A stretch of DNA of 64,000 bases from Anoplolepis gracilipes (taxonomy: Eukaryota; Arthropoda; Insecta; Hymenoptera; Formicidae), in contig NC_132982.1 in NCBI RefSeq assembly GCF_047496725.1, positions 8,573,001 through 8,637,000 on the forward strand, given 5' to 3'. Shown here piece after piece: positions 51,301 through 59,450 of the stretch. The stretch's first letter is position 1, and each line of letters begins with the position of its first letter. The position numbers were made by a program, and so were the translations under genes. A model generated the notes under the pieces. It saw only the letters and a list, made by a program, of their open reading frames with translations, was not told where the DNA came from and did no database searches.

Positions 51301-52238
51301 GTCTGAGCAGTAGTTTTGACTCTAAAGATTCGCCCAGTCCAAAACCAAAGCACGCGTCCAAGATGCTCACTAAAAGCAACTCGGTGAGCAGTGGTTCAGC
51401 CACGAGCTCGAGGAGGCACAACAATTCTTTCATCTGCAAGCGCTGCAACCTCGTTAAGCCTTCGATTAAGGACAAAGCCATTGCGACTGTGGTAGAGCTA
51501 TCGTCGGACAAACGAGCGATGACTCTGCCCAAAGTTCGCAAATCTACAGACAGTAAGAACAAAAGTTGGCGGACAGTGTTCACCAAAGAAAAGAGATCGT
51601 CTACTTCCCTGGAGGCTTTGCCGGCAGCCGGCTCGTTCTCCAAGCATCGTAGAAACTTGTCGAATCCTGAGGGTAAGTCTCAGAGTATGAAGGAAGTGAA
51701 GAGATCTCGACAAGGTCTGGACATTGAATTCCAAGAGATTGACGTACATCCGAAGAAGCAGCAGCCTGAGATCATAGTCAATCCCGATGACACTGTATGC
51801 GACATTGAAGAGGATCTCGGCAAGATTGAGATCAGAAGAAGCTCGGCTAGCATGGAGGACATTTCTAAGATGGCAAAGCAGGCGGAAGCAGTTATACTAG
51901 GTTCGCTGAATTCCAAGACGGAGGAACGTCCGCACACTGGTAGTCTAGACTCGATGCTCTGCAAGGAGGTGTCCAAGTCACGAAAGAAACATTCCACCGT
52001 GTTCGCATCGCCCGCCACGACCAAAAAATCCTCGCCCGGTTTATTCTCGCGATTCAAATCCGGTATGAGTATCGACAGTACTCGGAGCAACAGCAACAGC
52101 GATTCTCTACACGATCACGGTTCGCAGAGCGGCTGGATATCCTCGTTGACGGCCAGTTTCCGGCCAAAGAGACACCCGAATGAAACGCCGCTGTCGCCGC
52201 ATCCACCGAGGTCGCCTAGCAGAGAGGAGATCAAGTGA
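13863..52238 (+). CDS. Pde9: cGMP-specific 3',5'-cyclic phosphodiesterase, PDE9 family (8 coding exons, 1,083 aa)
   Basis: Coding exons: 13863-13998, 29800-29924, 31911-32121, 34523-34637, 48625-48862, 49598-49984, 50073-50324, 50451-52238. They total 3,252 bases and join in phase with no stop. The product should hydrolyse cGMP to 5'-GMP in the cytosol. Residues 1-87 match the N-terminal region specific to PDE9. Residues ~95-157 form a coiled coil that probably supports dimerisation. The catalytic domain (~200-510) holds HNFRH (general acid H264, metal ligand H268), CHDLDHPG (ligands H304, D305), DISNE (ligand D414) and the purine-binding Q465 with F468. The start ATG lies in a strong context (GCCATGG), 75 bases after an in-frame stop. 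Human PDE9A is about 590 residues, so the excess is mostly the C-terminal tail. Family assignment is firm; the exact N-terminus and isoforms are not. Confidence 0.93.
14920..14957. repeat. (GA)n microsatellite
   Basis: Perfect GA run of 19 units. Confidence 0.95.
15324..15345. repeat. Poly(T) tract
   Basis: T homopolymer of about 22 bases. Confidence 0.9.
15503..15531. repeat. Three tandem copies of a 9-bp unit (CTTTTGTAT)
   Basis: Three adjacent copies, the first lacking one T. Confidence 0.75.
16645..16843 (+). repeat. Left arm of a ~198-bp inverted repeat pair
   Basis: This arm matches the reverse complement of 18,933-19,129 at roughly 93%, counted by eye. There are about a dozen substitutions, nearly all transitions, and one short indel. 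The arms lie 2.1 kb apart in PDE9 intron 2. I see no target duplication or matching short termini, so this may be two insertions of one repeat family in opposite orientation, or the long termini of a decayed foldback element. Confidence 0.85.
17170..17187. repeat. (GA)n microsatellite
   Basis: Short perfect GA run. Confidence 0.9.
18453..18476. repeat. Poly(T) tract
   Basis: T homopolymer of 24 bases, lying between the two inverted-repeat arms. Confidence 0.9.
18933..19129 (-). repeat. Right arm of a ~198-bp inverted repeat pair
   Basis: Reverse-complement partner of 16,645-16,843. Similarity ends abruptly on both sides: inside at the AAGAAAGTC edge and outside just after CATGAATAT. If intron 2 is transcribed through both arms, the RNA could fold into a ~200-bp duplex. 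Confidence 0.85.
19705..19730. repeat. (AT)n microsatellite
   Basis: Perfect AT run of 13 units. Confidence 0.9.
21333..21358. repeat. Poly(T) tract
   Basis: T homopolymer of 26 bases. Confidence 0.9.
23779..23850. repeat. (AT)n/(ATAC)n microsatellite
   Basis: Imperfect ATAC/ATGC units pass into a pure AT run. Confidence 0.9.
25209..25230. repeat. Poly(T) tract
   Basis: T homopolymer of 22 bases. Confidence 0.9.
26200..26610. mobile_element. Non-autonomous DNA transposon, 411 bp, 9-bp target duplication
   Basis: The ends are perfect 11-bp terminal inverted repeats: GTGTCTGTGAA at 26,200 and its complement ending at 26,610. They are flanked by an exact 9-bp direct repeat, ACCAATGCT (26,191-26,199 and 26,611-26,619). 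The interior has no coding capacity. It contains two diverged copies of a ~166-bp unit (anchors GTACTTTAG at 26,256 and 26,422), and the right end looks like the start of a third copy. A 9-bp duplication fits Mutator-like or Merlin elements better than hAT (8 bp) or Tc1/mariner (TA), but the superfamily is not settled by the sequence alone. Confidence 0.85.
28047..28073. other. CpG-dense core in a GC-rich patch
   Basis: Run of GCGCC-type units inside a GC-rich patch of about 27,940-28,180 in PDE9 intron 2. It may be a CpG island, an enhancer or an alternative first exon. No splice donor was clearly identified. Confidence 0.4.
28293..28320. repeat. Poly(T) tract
   Basis: T homopolymer with one C interruption. 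Confidence 0.9.
29800..29924 (+). CDS. Pde9: PDE9 second coding exon
   Basis: Acceptor GTTACAG at 29,799; donor GTAAGT at 29,925. The 125 bases complete Glu46 and encode residues 46-87, starting ELFRTAAEAGPLDIVKL and ending TPDTPYVLQ. The NTPDTPY stretch corresponds to the NSERTPYK segment of human PDE9A, which fixes the family and the frame. The exon ends in phase 0. Confidence 0.92.
29925..31910 (+). other. PDE9 intron 3 (2.0 kb)
   Basis: AT-rich intron. A hAT-like element occupies 29,993-30,659, starting 68 bp after the donor. The remainder shows no coding signal. Confidence 0.85.
29993..30659. mobile_element. hAT-like non-autonomous element, ~667 bp
   Basis: The ends are inverted: CAGAAATGT at 29,993 and its complement ACATTTCTG ending at 30,659. 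The flanks TTGTTTAG (29,985-29,992) and TTGTTTAT (30,660-30,667) agree at 7 of 8 bases. Ends starting CAG and an 8-bp duplication are typical of hAT elements. Subterminal stretches rich in AAAATACAAAATATAAAATG recur inverted near both ends, as often seen in hAT termini. There is no open frame for a transposase. The terminal match is short (9 bp), so the call rests on ends, duplication and subterminal repeats together. Confidence 0.7.
31911..32121 (+). CDS. Pde9: PDE9 third coding exon (coiled coil)
   Basis: The acceptor TCTCTTTTTAAG at 31,910 was chosen because it keeps phase 0 and has a good pyrimidine tract. An upstream TAG at 31,886 would break the frame. The donor GTAAGT starts at 32,122. 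Residues 88-157 include EAEVLWALERRVAALERQL and ELKRQVDSFKNKLENND, which have heptad spacing of Leu/Val and match in position the helix before the catalytic domain of PDE9A. The exon ends in phase 1. Confidence 0.92.
32672..32740. repeat. (TC)n/(TTTC)n microsatellite
   Basis: Pyrimidine-only repeat, mostly TC with TTTC interruptions. Confidence 0.9.
34003..34046. repeat. 9-bp minisatellite (TTCCAGCTA)n
   Basis: Four near-perfect tandem copies of TTCCAGCTA followed by a degenerate CTTCAGC copy. Confidence 0.9.
34523..34637 (+). CDS. Pde9: PDE9 fourth coding exon (linker)
   Basis: Acceptor TCTTCCGCAG at 34,522; donor GTGAGT at 34,638. It completes Ser158 and encodes residues to 195, beginning LYKQLPEPVYMDSCRRL and ending KFLNI. 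This is the basic linker between the coiled coil and the catalytic domain. It ends in phase 2 and is completed as Cys196 by the first base of the next exon. Confidence 0.9.
35159..35182. repeat. Poly(T) tract
   Basis: T homopolymer of about 24 bases. Confidence 0.9.
39042..39178. mobile_element. 137-bp hairpin MITE-like element
   Basis: Nearly perfect inverted repeats of about 45 bp start GCCTAATCTACAATGTGC and meet around a ~45-bp loop. The arms differ by two substitutions and one T indel. No target duplication is evident (the outer neighbours are AA on the left and CC on the right). Almost the whole unit is hairpin, as in miniature inverted-repeat elements. Confidence 0.75.
39820..39865. 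repeat. (TC)n/(TTTC)n microsatellite
   Basis: Imperfect pyrimidine dinucleotide repeat. Confidence 0.85.
39948..40008. repeat. Compound (TC)n(TA)n microsatellite
   Basis: A TC run passes directly into a long TA run. Confidence 0.95.
42405..42439. repeat. (TA)n microsatellite
   Basis: Perfect TA run of about 17 units. Confidence 0.9.
45268..45342. repeat. Compound (GT)n(AT)n microsatellite
   Basis: A GT run with GTAT interruptions passes into an AT run of 18 units. Confidence 0.95.
45817..45839. repeat. Poly(A) tract
   Basis: A homopolymer of 23 bases. I saw no retrocopy or target duplication around it. Confidence 0.9.
48625..48862 (+). CDS. Pde9: PDE9 fifth coding exon (start of catalytic domain)
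   Basis: Acceptor CGTTTCCAG at 48,624; donor GTAAGT at 48,863. It encodes residues 197-275, opening DVTVSSSVREWLRSP and ending PFHNFRHCFCVAQM. It carries the general-acid histidine (H264) and the first metal histidine (H268) of the phosphodiesterase signature, identical to human PDE9A over the last 13 residues. The exon ends in phase 0. Confidence 0.95.
48863..49597 (+). other. PDE9 intron 6 (735 bp)
   Basis: AT-rich intron with a T tract near 49,058-49,073. Nothing else was seen. Confidence 0.9.
49598..49984 (+). CDS. Pde9: PDE9 sixth coding exon (metal-binding core)
   Basis: Acceptor GTGTCCAG at 49,597; the donor GTAAAT at 49,985 is weaker than consensus. It encodes residues 276-404 in phase 0 at both ends. 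It holds CHDLDHPGYNN (metal ligands H304 and D305), INARTELALRYNDISPLENHH and LATDMARH, all characteristic of PDE9. Confidence 0.95.
50073..50324 (+). CDS. Pde9: PDE9 seventh coding exon (active-site pocket)
   Basis: Acceptor ATTTTGCAG at 50,072; donor GTATTC at 50,325. It encodes residues 405-488. It carries the last metal ligand (D414 in DISNE), ARPMEVAEPW, FMDRDKVTK and the purine-clamp pair Q465/F468 (SSQVSFI). Position 436, which aligns with Tyr424 of human PDE9A, is Phe. The exon is 252 bases, phase 0 at both ends. Confidence 0.95.
50451..52238 (+). CDS. Pde9: PDE9 last coding exon (end of catalytic domain and long C-terminal tail)
   Basis: Acceptor TGCTTTCCAG at 50,450; stop TGA at 52,236-52,238. 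It encodes residues 489-1083. The first ~25 residues (DLIVQPVREALEYYRRLNEA) close the catalytic domain. The rest is a low-complexity tail rich in Ser, Arg, Lys and Glu, with basic-Ser clusters such as RERRRSRSE, a lone Cys pair CKRC near residue 820 and PPRSP near the end. I recognise no domain in it. It is probably disordered and phosphorylated, but that is inference. It is more GC-rich than the introns and free of stops over 1.8 kb, which supports real coding. Confidence 0.93.
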   Translation, partial: DLIVQPVREALEYYRRLNEAAKDERHHRKSVIDVGESGISNTSGGIGGSSTVIKSTSSHSMRSKRSATTIHSRSRSTDDDITENLTMEEMENVESSDPETATEVEISEKTLKFKISTEGTLAGPTVGRKSCPSSRKGSREKASLDYHNQDLIKAIREHERERRRSRSEILGSDLSSPVSARSAEGTRIIEEMEKEAATLLVAKIEGKAPEGNGNIVAAETHSQPRNNVRKTSNAIENDQEIIRPSRKDSHGSRESMNLRCCCDDRTGPNNHKSLFSRLRNFTDRLSSSFDSKDSPSPKPKHASKMLTKSNSVSSGSATSSRRHNNSFICKRCNLVKPSIKDKAIATVVELSSDKRAMTLPKVRKSTDSKNKSWRTVFTKEKRSSTSLEALPAAGSFSKHRRNLSNPEGKSQSMKEVKRSRQGLDIEFQEIDVHPKKQQPEIIVNPDDTVCDIEEDLGKIEIRRSSASMEDISKMAKQAEAVILGSLNSKTEERPHTGSLDSMLCKEVSKSRKKHSTVFASPATTKKSSPGLFSRFKSGMSIDSTRSNSNSDSLHDHGSQSGWISSLTASFRPKRHPNETPLSPHPPRSPSREEIK

Positions 52239-52671
52239 TACGTCCTGGTGGTCGAGGATCCCTCTGAGAAGAAACTCGGCCTTCGCGGCTGGTGGCCCGA
52301 AAATTTGTTTTGTTGCAACAGTTAGGACTCGAACGGAAAAAGTTTGAGCCTAATTTAGGCTCAGAAATATCCGGGAATATCTCTATCGCATTGTAATACG
52401 AGAGAAACTAGTAAAATAATTATCCAACAAATTTTTGAAAAGGTTTAATTTTTTAACACGAAGATCATCATGTTTCTCAATGTGTATTAGTTATTGATAT
52501 CGATTAATAATTACAATGTGCAGACATAAAATACTCTTCGATCAAAAATACATTGGTGATATTCGAAAAATTTATTTCGTGAAAATAAAATAAAAAGTAG
52601 AGTGAATTTGTGAAAAATAATACGCGATGATTAATATCGCATCGCAAAATGCGCTTGTATAGGAAAATAAA
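52239..52671 (+). other. Probable PDE9 3' untranslated region (minimum extent)
   Basis: Sequence after the PDE9 stop. The first canonical polyadenylation hexamers on the plus strand are AATAAA at 52,584, 52,589 and 52,666. The real 3' end is unknown and may be kilobases further, since insect neural genes often have long 3' UTRs. Confidence 0.45.
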
Positions 52672-54507
52672 ATATATCCTCGTGTAATATTAAAAGCAGT
52701 CAATTTCGAACAAACGTATTTGCTCGAGTAAGCCAATTATCGAAAAAAAAAAATTGTTACATATCTAACGTATAATTTCCAATTAAGTTGAATTATTTTT
52801 AATTGAATCCTTGCGGAGGAATCCTAATACAATCATAATTTTATGCCATCGACTTTGAGTGTTTTATGTCATTACGATACAAAGTCACGAGAGTCGAGAT
52901 ACTTTATTTGCGAGGGATACCTACGGCCTGTGAAAAACGAGGATGTACGCTGTATACTATAGACTATTTTATTTATTGTCCAATTAAAGAGTAGCCTAAC
53001 AAGTAAAATCATTAATGTTGTTCGTTACACTATACATACATACATATATAAATATACACAAATGTATACAAAGACATAAGAATATAACGCATCTCCACCA
53101 CGAGCAAGTGGATAGTTATATAAGTAGAAGAAGAAGAAGAAAAAGAAGAGACAAACACAAATAGATGTGTAAGCGTGGCTCTGTTGTATCGATGTGCGAT
53201 TAAGTTTCGGGGACTGTATCAAGGATGTGAGGTAAGAGGTAACTTTGTCAGATCATTTTTAGAATATTCTAATAGTGAGAATAATCTTATTTTAAAGTAA
53301 CCCTGTCAAAAGTTTTTAGAGATATAATTTTCTGAAAATTACTTTCAAAATTTTTCTCAACATATTTCTCGAGATACTTGGTTATTTTCGGATTATTTTG
53401 AGATACTTTCGAGAATCCTGAAATATTTTTAGATTATTTTCACTTTCTGAGAAAATTATCATCTCAATCAGCAGTTGCCACGGTAAAAGGATAAAATGAA
53501 AGAGATTTGTTAGATTTGTTTAAGTTTTTTCATTGATTTCTTTCGCTAACTCGGAAAGCATTAGACAAATTTTTTCATGATTATCTTTTATCTAATCGTG
53601 CTATTAAAATGTTATTCAATTTGAAAAATGATTTAAAAACTCAAATTTATTCGATTGAGGAGAAAAGATCTGTTTGAAGTTTCTTGAACAGCTTGATAAA
53701 ATGTCTTTAACATTTCTTCAAACATCTCAAATTGCAAAAAATATATATATAAACTTAATAACAGAAATAAACTGGATTGATTTTCTTTGTAATTATATAT
53801 TGAATTCTATCTATTCCGTGATTATTTAAAAATTCAGATATGTAATTCAGTGAATTATCGATATACATATAAAAACACATGCATAAACATACGCATAAAT
53901 ACAATTACTTTTATGCGAGAGAGACTTTCCGCTCTACATTTTTTTTTTAGATTTATATTTTTGTACTTTATCACACAATTACGTCTATATAATAATTAAA
54001 AATTGCATGTGTCGTTGAACTCTAGTCTTACGTTATTGTTTTCAACCAATCGAAAGTTGGTTTTACTTTGAACAACAGTCTCCGCGAAAGAAAAACTCGA
54101 TATGTGTGCGAACGAGTGAACATTTAGGTATACATTTACTTGACTGATTATTTGACTAATGAATTTTTATATATCTCTCTCTTTCTCTCTCTTTTCGTGT
54201 CATAAAATCAATAATCGATTAAATCAAATGAAACTGTGCATGTGTGACATATGAACGAAAAGAATTAAGTCCGCACGTAAAGCCGTCTAAAATTTTAACC
54301 GAACTTTTTAATCTAACAAATAAAAAATAAAAAATGCGTTAATTTTTTTATTTAGAAAATTTCTGCTGTCAAGACATGAAATCGAATGATAGAATGTATA
54401 TATAGAATAGAATAATTATCTTTCAAGCAGAATGAACTTCCTGTGAAACTTTCCTCGAAATTGAGAATCGAATTAATATACTCGTTTTCCTGAGAGAAAG
54501 TATTGTT

Positions 54508-54531
54508 AAAAAAAAAAAAAAAAAAAAAAAA
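54508..54531. repeat. Poly(A) tract
   Basis: A homopolymer of 24 bases. Confidence 0.9.
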
Positions 54532-55281
54532 CGTTAAGAAAATGTTAAGAAAAAAGAGATGGGACGAATAGATAGGCGCGATTATATTTGCGGGCGAGAG
54601 AGTAGTACCAATGTATGTGTAGAGCGACGTATATTATAATAATAATGATAAGCGATCAAGAGTTCTCTCCTCGATGTGAATGAAAGAAGGCATTTGATTT
54701 TGACATTTCTCTCGAGTCAGGACCACTAATTAATCATACAAATCTATTGTACTTAAAGATTTTGATCTTAATCAGATTTTACGCTGATAACGAATTAATA
54801 GAATAATTGCAAAGTTATAATTCTCGATAACGTTATTGAGAAAATGAAACGTCCTCGAATCACGTAGATTAAACTTTGAACGATCAAGTGTTTATTAGAA
54901 AATTTATATCACGACCAAAGCAAATATTCTTAAGACTTGACACATCCTAAGAAAATCAAATGCACTTTTTTCCTTTCGTATCGCTCACTCTCTGTGCCTG
55001 ATTGTTACTAATGTTCAAGACTAATGTTGAAGAAAGGTATTCAAATGGCTGATTTTACAACTTTTTAGCTATACAAGTAAAAATATATTTAATGTCTTAG
55101 CTCAATTTTTGGTTTAAAAAAAAAATTTTACAGAAATGAAATTAAAACTATTTATCAAAATTACTATTGCTATTTAACTAAAGATTCTACGCTATAAAAT
55201 GCGAAGAAATTAAATTTTCTCAAGTGTTCTCTTAGTTTGATATCTATTTATCACGAAATATAAACGTCAAAATATTAACGT

Positions 55282-55284
<3 letters not shown>

Positions 55285-55333
<49 letters not shown>
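55285..55333. repeat. (AT)n microsatellite
   Basis: Perfect AT run of about 24 units. Confidence 0.95.
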
Positions 55334-55336
<3 letters not shown>

Positions 55337-56929
55337 CTTCTTAAAAACTTTTTACTGTCAAGTCTTCAGCCTCTCGAGAGTACCAGCGTGTGGATACTTT
55401 TCCCCAAAACTAGTCACATTTGTTTGCAATTTCTTACCTACTATCTCTTAACTATTTATTAAAATCTTGACTAAAAGGTGATCAATTTTCAACGGTCTTC
55501 GGAGAGTTTCGCGAGAGATAAAAAAAATCTATTTAAATAAAAATTCAAAGTTTCATTCACAGCCGCGAAATAAAATTCGACTTACAAGATCGTCGAAATA
55601 TTGATTTGCGCTTTTCGTGGTATCTATCCAGTAAATATCCTCCACAATTGCGTAATAAAAGGATAGATAAGAAATAAATAAGTGAAATGAAGCGGAACAC
55701 AGAATTGGGCCAATCGAGCCGTAGCGTACGGCATCGTTTTACTCGTCAATTGAATCTTTAGTCTCGTTAGAATTTTTCGCGTATTCCGATTATCGTCGTC
55801 AATTATTGAGATAAAAATACATTCAACTCAATCGTATAATTAATTTTCGCCTCTCTTCTCTTTCTCTCTTTCTCTCATGCTTCAACATTGAAGATAAGCA
55901 ATCGATGTTAATCTCACGCTTGATTTTATCTATTATCATGTCTTTTTACCGAAATACATGACAACCTACTATACTTATCCAAAGTTACCAAATATCTAAA
56001 ATCCATTTAAGAGCTAATATTAACATTTACGAGAAAATATTATAATATGTGAAAGGGAACTTATTTTGCTTCCGAGGAAATGTATTGTCTCCTCCCCGCG
56101 TGTTTTATCCTTATATATTCGATGGAAAATAAGACGGCAGAGATGTTGATAAGAAATAAATTTGCTTTACTATTTTATCATCAAAATATATTTTTATAAT
56201 ATTTTGCGATTGATAAATGACAAAATAAACGATATGCCAAAAAAATTATATGAACGCTATATTATCGTACATAATAATTCAAGAATAATCTACGATACGT
56301 CGTGTGTAAGATCTTTCATTTGGAATCTTTTTAATCGAACAATACCGAGTTTTTGATAATTATTAATGTAATTATCGCGCTCGTAAAATGTAATTCACGT
56401 ACGAAATGTTCCTGAAAGTTGCTAAATTTTTTATGCACCTGGATAGGACACACAGGTATAAAGCTACATTAATGTAGCTGCTCTAGCACTTTTCAATTGT
56501 GACTAATATCATTTTTTTGTTTTAAACAAACTGCTTGCATATCGATTGTAGAGCGATCGCGAATTCTAATATATAAAACTTCGCGATATACGTTTCTCGT
56601 AAACTCGTACAAATCATCACGTTGGGATGATTTCGTGTTTATAAAGTCCGTTCTCTCCGTCTCTCGCCGTCCCTATCTCAAGAGTCGTTAAATTAAAATC
56701 GTTGATCGCTAAGCGAAGAAAAAAAAAGGAAGTCAATCGTGATGCTTGCGTCGATTGTCGTTAGACGAATATTAATTACATGAAATTCGTACGTAATTTG
56801 AATGCACGCGATATCTCGTATATACGTACAGATATACACAGAATGTATATACATGTCTGTAATTATATACGTATAAGATTATGCGGTATAAGAAATGGAT
56901 CATCCTGTATATAGCTGTTTGTATGTGTA

Positions 56930-56943
56930 TATAAATGTGTGTG

Positions 56944-56992
<49 letters not shown>

Positions 56993-57060
56993 GTACATAC
57001 ATGTATATGTATGTATATCGTATACACATGTACATACACACAAATACAAACACAAGAGTA
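56930..57060. repeat. Compound (GT)n(AT)n and ATAC/ATGT-rich microsatellite
   Basis: An AT run at 56,950-56,986 is flanked by TGTG and ACAT/GTAT units. Confidence 0.9.
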
Positions 57061-57095
57061 TAATTATATAAATAAAAAAATAAATATATATTTAC

Positions 57096-57099
<4 letters not shown>

Positions 57100-57145
<46 letters not shown>
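57100..57145. repeat. Compound (AT)n(AC)n microsatellite
   Basis: A long AT run is followed by AC units. Confidence 0.95.
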
Positions 57146-57973
57146 AGAGGAAGAATAAAAATACAGTTAATGCTCGCGGGCGAGTTACTAGCGCGATGTT
57201 ATAATAATATTATCGATATTATGATATTACACGATGTATTGTGCGCGCAAAGAGACAAAGTGTGCATAATTATGTGTGCAAAGAGATATCCACGTGTGGA
57301 AGTTTTACGCATTGCGAGGGATGTATTAATTTGTTGCTATTCAGTGACGGCGTATTTATTTTCATTCCGATCGACGGGAATATTTATTTCGTAGGTAACG
57401 TGAGAATATTCAACTGCAATCGAATATTCGACTAGAAACATTTACATCGGGATCACAATAACTCGATTTAACTTTCAAATAAATTTTTTTCGAAATTTTG
57501 AGGAAGAATAATAGAGATTAACACACACGAAAAATCGATATTTTGCGTCTTCCTAATAACTCGAGTTTGCTGTTCTCTACTATTGCCCTCATTTCTATCT
57601 ATACAGTGTGATGTGAAACTGTATTTTTAAATAAAACATTTATTTTTTGTAATAAAACTTCAGATATTTTTTTTCTATATTTAATAATCTTGACTATACA
57701 CACTCTTGATATATATTATGGAAAAACGATAAAAAACTAGTTTTTTTCAGTTCTATTAAAGACTTTGTTTTTACGTATAAATCTTTCGATCTTATCGAGA
57801 TATATGAACATGCAATAGACATTACTATGAGATAGGATCAAAGCTATTAAATGTAAAAAAAAAGTTATCAGAGCTGCTTATGTATATGATCATCACGGCC
57901 GCGCATTATATAATACATACTACAAGTTGCAATTGCAATACCGAGTTCACCGTCACTGAATAAATGTGCGAGT

Positions 57974-57996
57974 ATGTGTGCATGTGTGTACATGTG

Positions 57997-58036
<40 letters not shown>

Positions 58037-58037
58037 G
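57974..58037. repeat. Compound (GT)n(TA)n(CA)n microsatellite
   Basis: TGTG/CATG units, then a TA run, then CACATA units. Confidence 0.9.
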
Positions 58038-58207
58038 GATACTATCGATATATGGTACCTATCATTCCATTCGATTCCAAGATGTTGTAGTTATATACAT
58101 ATATTATAAACGCATAATTTTAAGTAACCTACGTGCATGATTGATCGCCCGGCGAATAGCTCGCGCGTATGATCGATCATTAGTCTTTTTGTAAATGAGA
58201 GTGAATG

Positions 58208-58258
58208 AAAAAAAAAAATATATATATATATATGTGTGTATATATATATATATATATT
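58208..58258. repeat. Compound A-tract and (TA)n microsatellite
   Basis: A tract followed by TA and TGTG interruptions. Confidence 0.9.
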
Positions 58259-58484
58259 TATAAAACTATGTGTATATGTTTGCGAGTGTGTACCATCAAC
58301 ATATGACCGGTTGCTCGTGGCTGCCTCCTATATTATATTTACAATGTCGACGAATAAAGGAAAAACGATTATTCTGCCGAAGCTGAAGAAATATTTGAAA
58401 AAAATCCCTCCTGCACATGATCATTAGCAATAGATAATCAAGATTTATCGTTTTCTTTGAATGCATTTAGTATAACAACTTAAC

Positions 58485-58571
58485 CGCTCAGTGAGCAACT
58501 ATTCATGATTGGCATTTAAAATTTAGATGTAAGAGTATATACCGATCACAAATAATTGTGTTCACTGAGCG
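58485..58571. repeat. Short inverted repeat pair, 87 bp overall
   Basis: 13-bp arms CGCTCAGTGAGCA and TGTTCACTGAGCG are complementary with one mismatch and sit around a 61-bp spacer. No flanking target duplication is seen. Confidence 0.6.
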
Positions 58572-58938
58572 ATCGCGCTACTGCATCCACACATTGTCTT
58601 CAAAGTCGGAATCTGCAAAATCATGATTCTGATAGTGAATTAGTCTATTCAAAATTCCGTCGTCTTATAAAACTCAAGAGTATATTGTGATAAAAGATCC
58701 GCCCGCGCGCGCGTTACATTTTATACTGTCAAAATATATTTCTCGTGCTGTCATACAGATCGATCCTTAAATGGTAAGGTCTTATATTTATATTTATTTT
58801 GCATATTTTACTTAGCACTAATGATTAAATATTCGCGCACATGTTGAAATATATTAATATTAATAATTTCAAATATATTAACATTAATTAATATTCAGTA
58901 TCTGACGGCGAATATTAATAAATGTCATAAAATTAATT

Positions 58939-59450
58939 AATCATCATCGGTTTCAATGTTTTCTGGCACAGTTATCTCATACCTGCCGCAAAATTTTATT
59001 GAATACTATAATTTTATGTAAATTATTTATAAATGATTTTCGTTTTTTTACAATTTTGTAATTGTTCTAAAACTATAATATCTAATCAAAATAATACTTT
59101 TTGCTTAGATATGTCTAATGATGTACATGATATCAACAATTTTTTTATCTGTGTTCTATAAATAGATTCTGTTTTCTGTATAATACATGGAGGAAAAGTT
59201 TCAAATTTATATTCACATATGATATTGACACATACGATACATAATATATTCTATATTTTACTTTTTCTATTACCATATCGTATGTGATCTTTTCATCGGA
59301 TTCATTGAGCTTGAAGATTTAAAAAAATTTTTTTGTTTTGAATTTTTAGTTGTAACGCGAACTCGTACGAAGGTACCGGTACTATTGAACTGTCGACACC
59401 AACTGAAAAGAAACCAGCTATTTGTGCCATAAAGTCATCTTCGTGGAAAT
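58939..59450 (-). pseudogene. Decayed cytochrome P450 (CYP6-like) copy
   Basis: On the minus strand, 59,450-59,274 corresponds to the I-helix exon of the neighbouring P450. After an acceptor-like TTTTAG it reads FHEDDFMAQIAGFFSVGVD, then SS and YEFAL..KIQ. A shifted frame then gives LNESDEKITYDM followed by GTAATA. These align with FDGDDLLAQ...ETSS...YELALHPEIQ...GKITYEM of the intact copy, with the same entry phase and donor position. The segment is 177 bp against 185 bp, so it is frameshifted, with the break in an A/T run near 59,330. Weaker traces follow: FETFPPC near 59,189-59,203 (ExxR region) and YEITVPEN near 58,955-58,982 (C-terminal exon). No heme-binding Cys segment was found. The first segment is convincing; the others are tentative. 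Confidence 0.68.

Larger units (their letters stand above)
52672..58938. other. Intergenic or extended 3' UTR region
   Basis: AT-rich region between the convergent PDE9 and P450 loci. It is rich in AT and CA/TG dinucleotide repeats and contains no supported gene. A small inverted repeat at 58,485-58,571 and a perfect 18-bp palindrome at 56,462-56,479 are the only other structures I noted. Confidence 0.7.

Noticed and set aside
51260..52096. Long antisense open frames (127 and 138 aa) opposite the last PDE9 exon
   Set aside because: They are shadows of the stop-poor, GC-rich coding exon. No splice context, start context or homology supports them.
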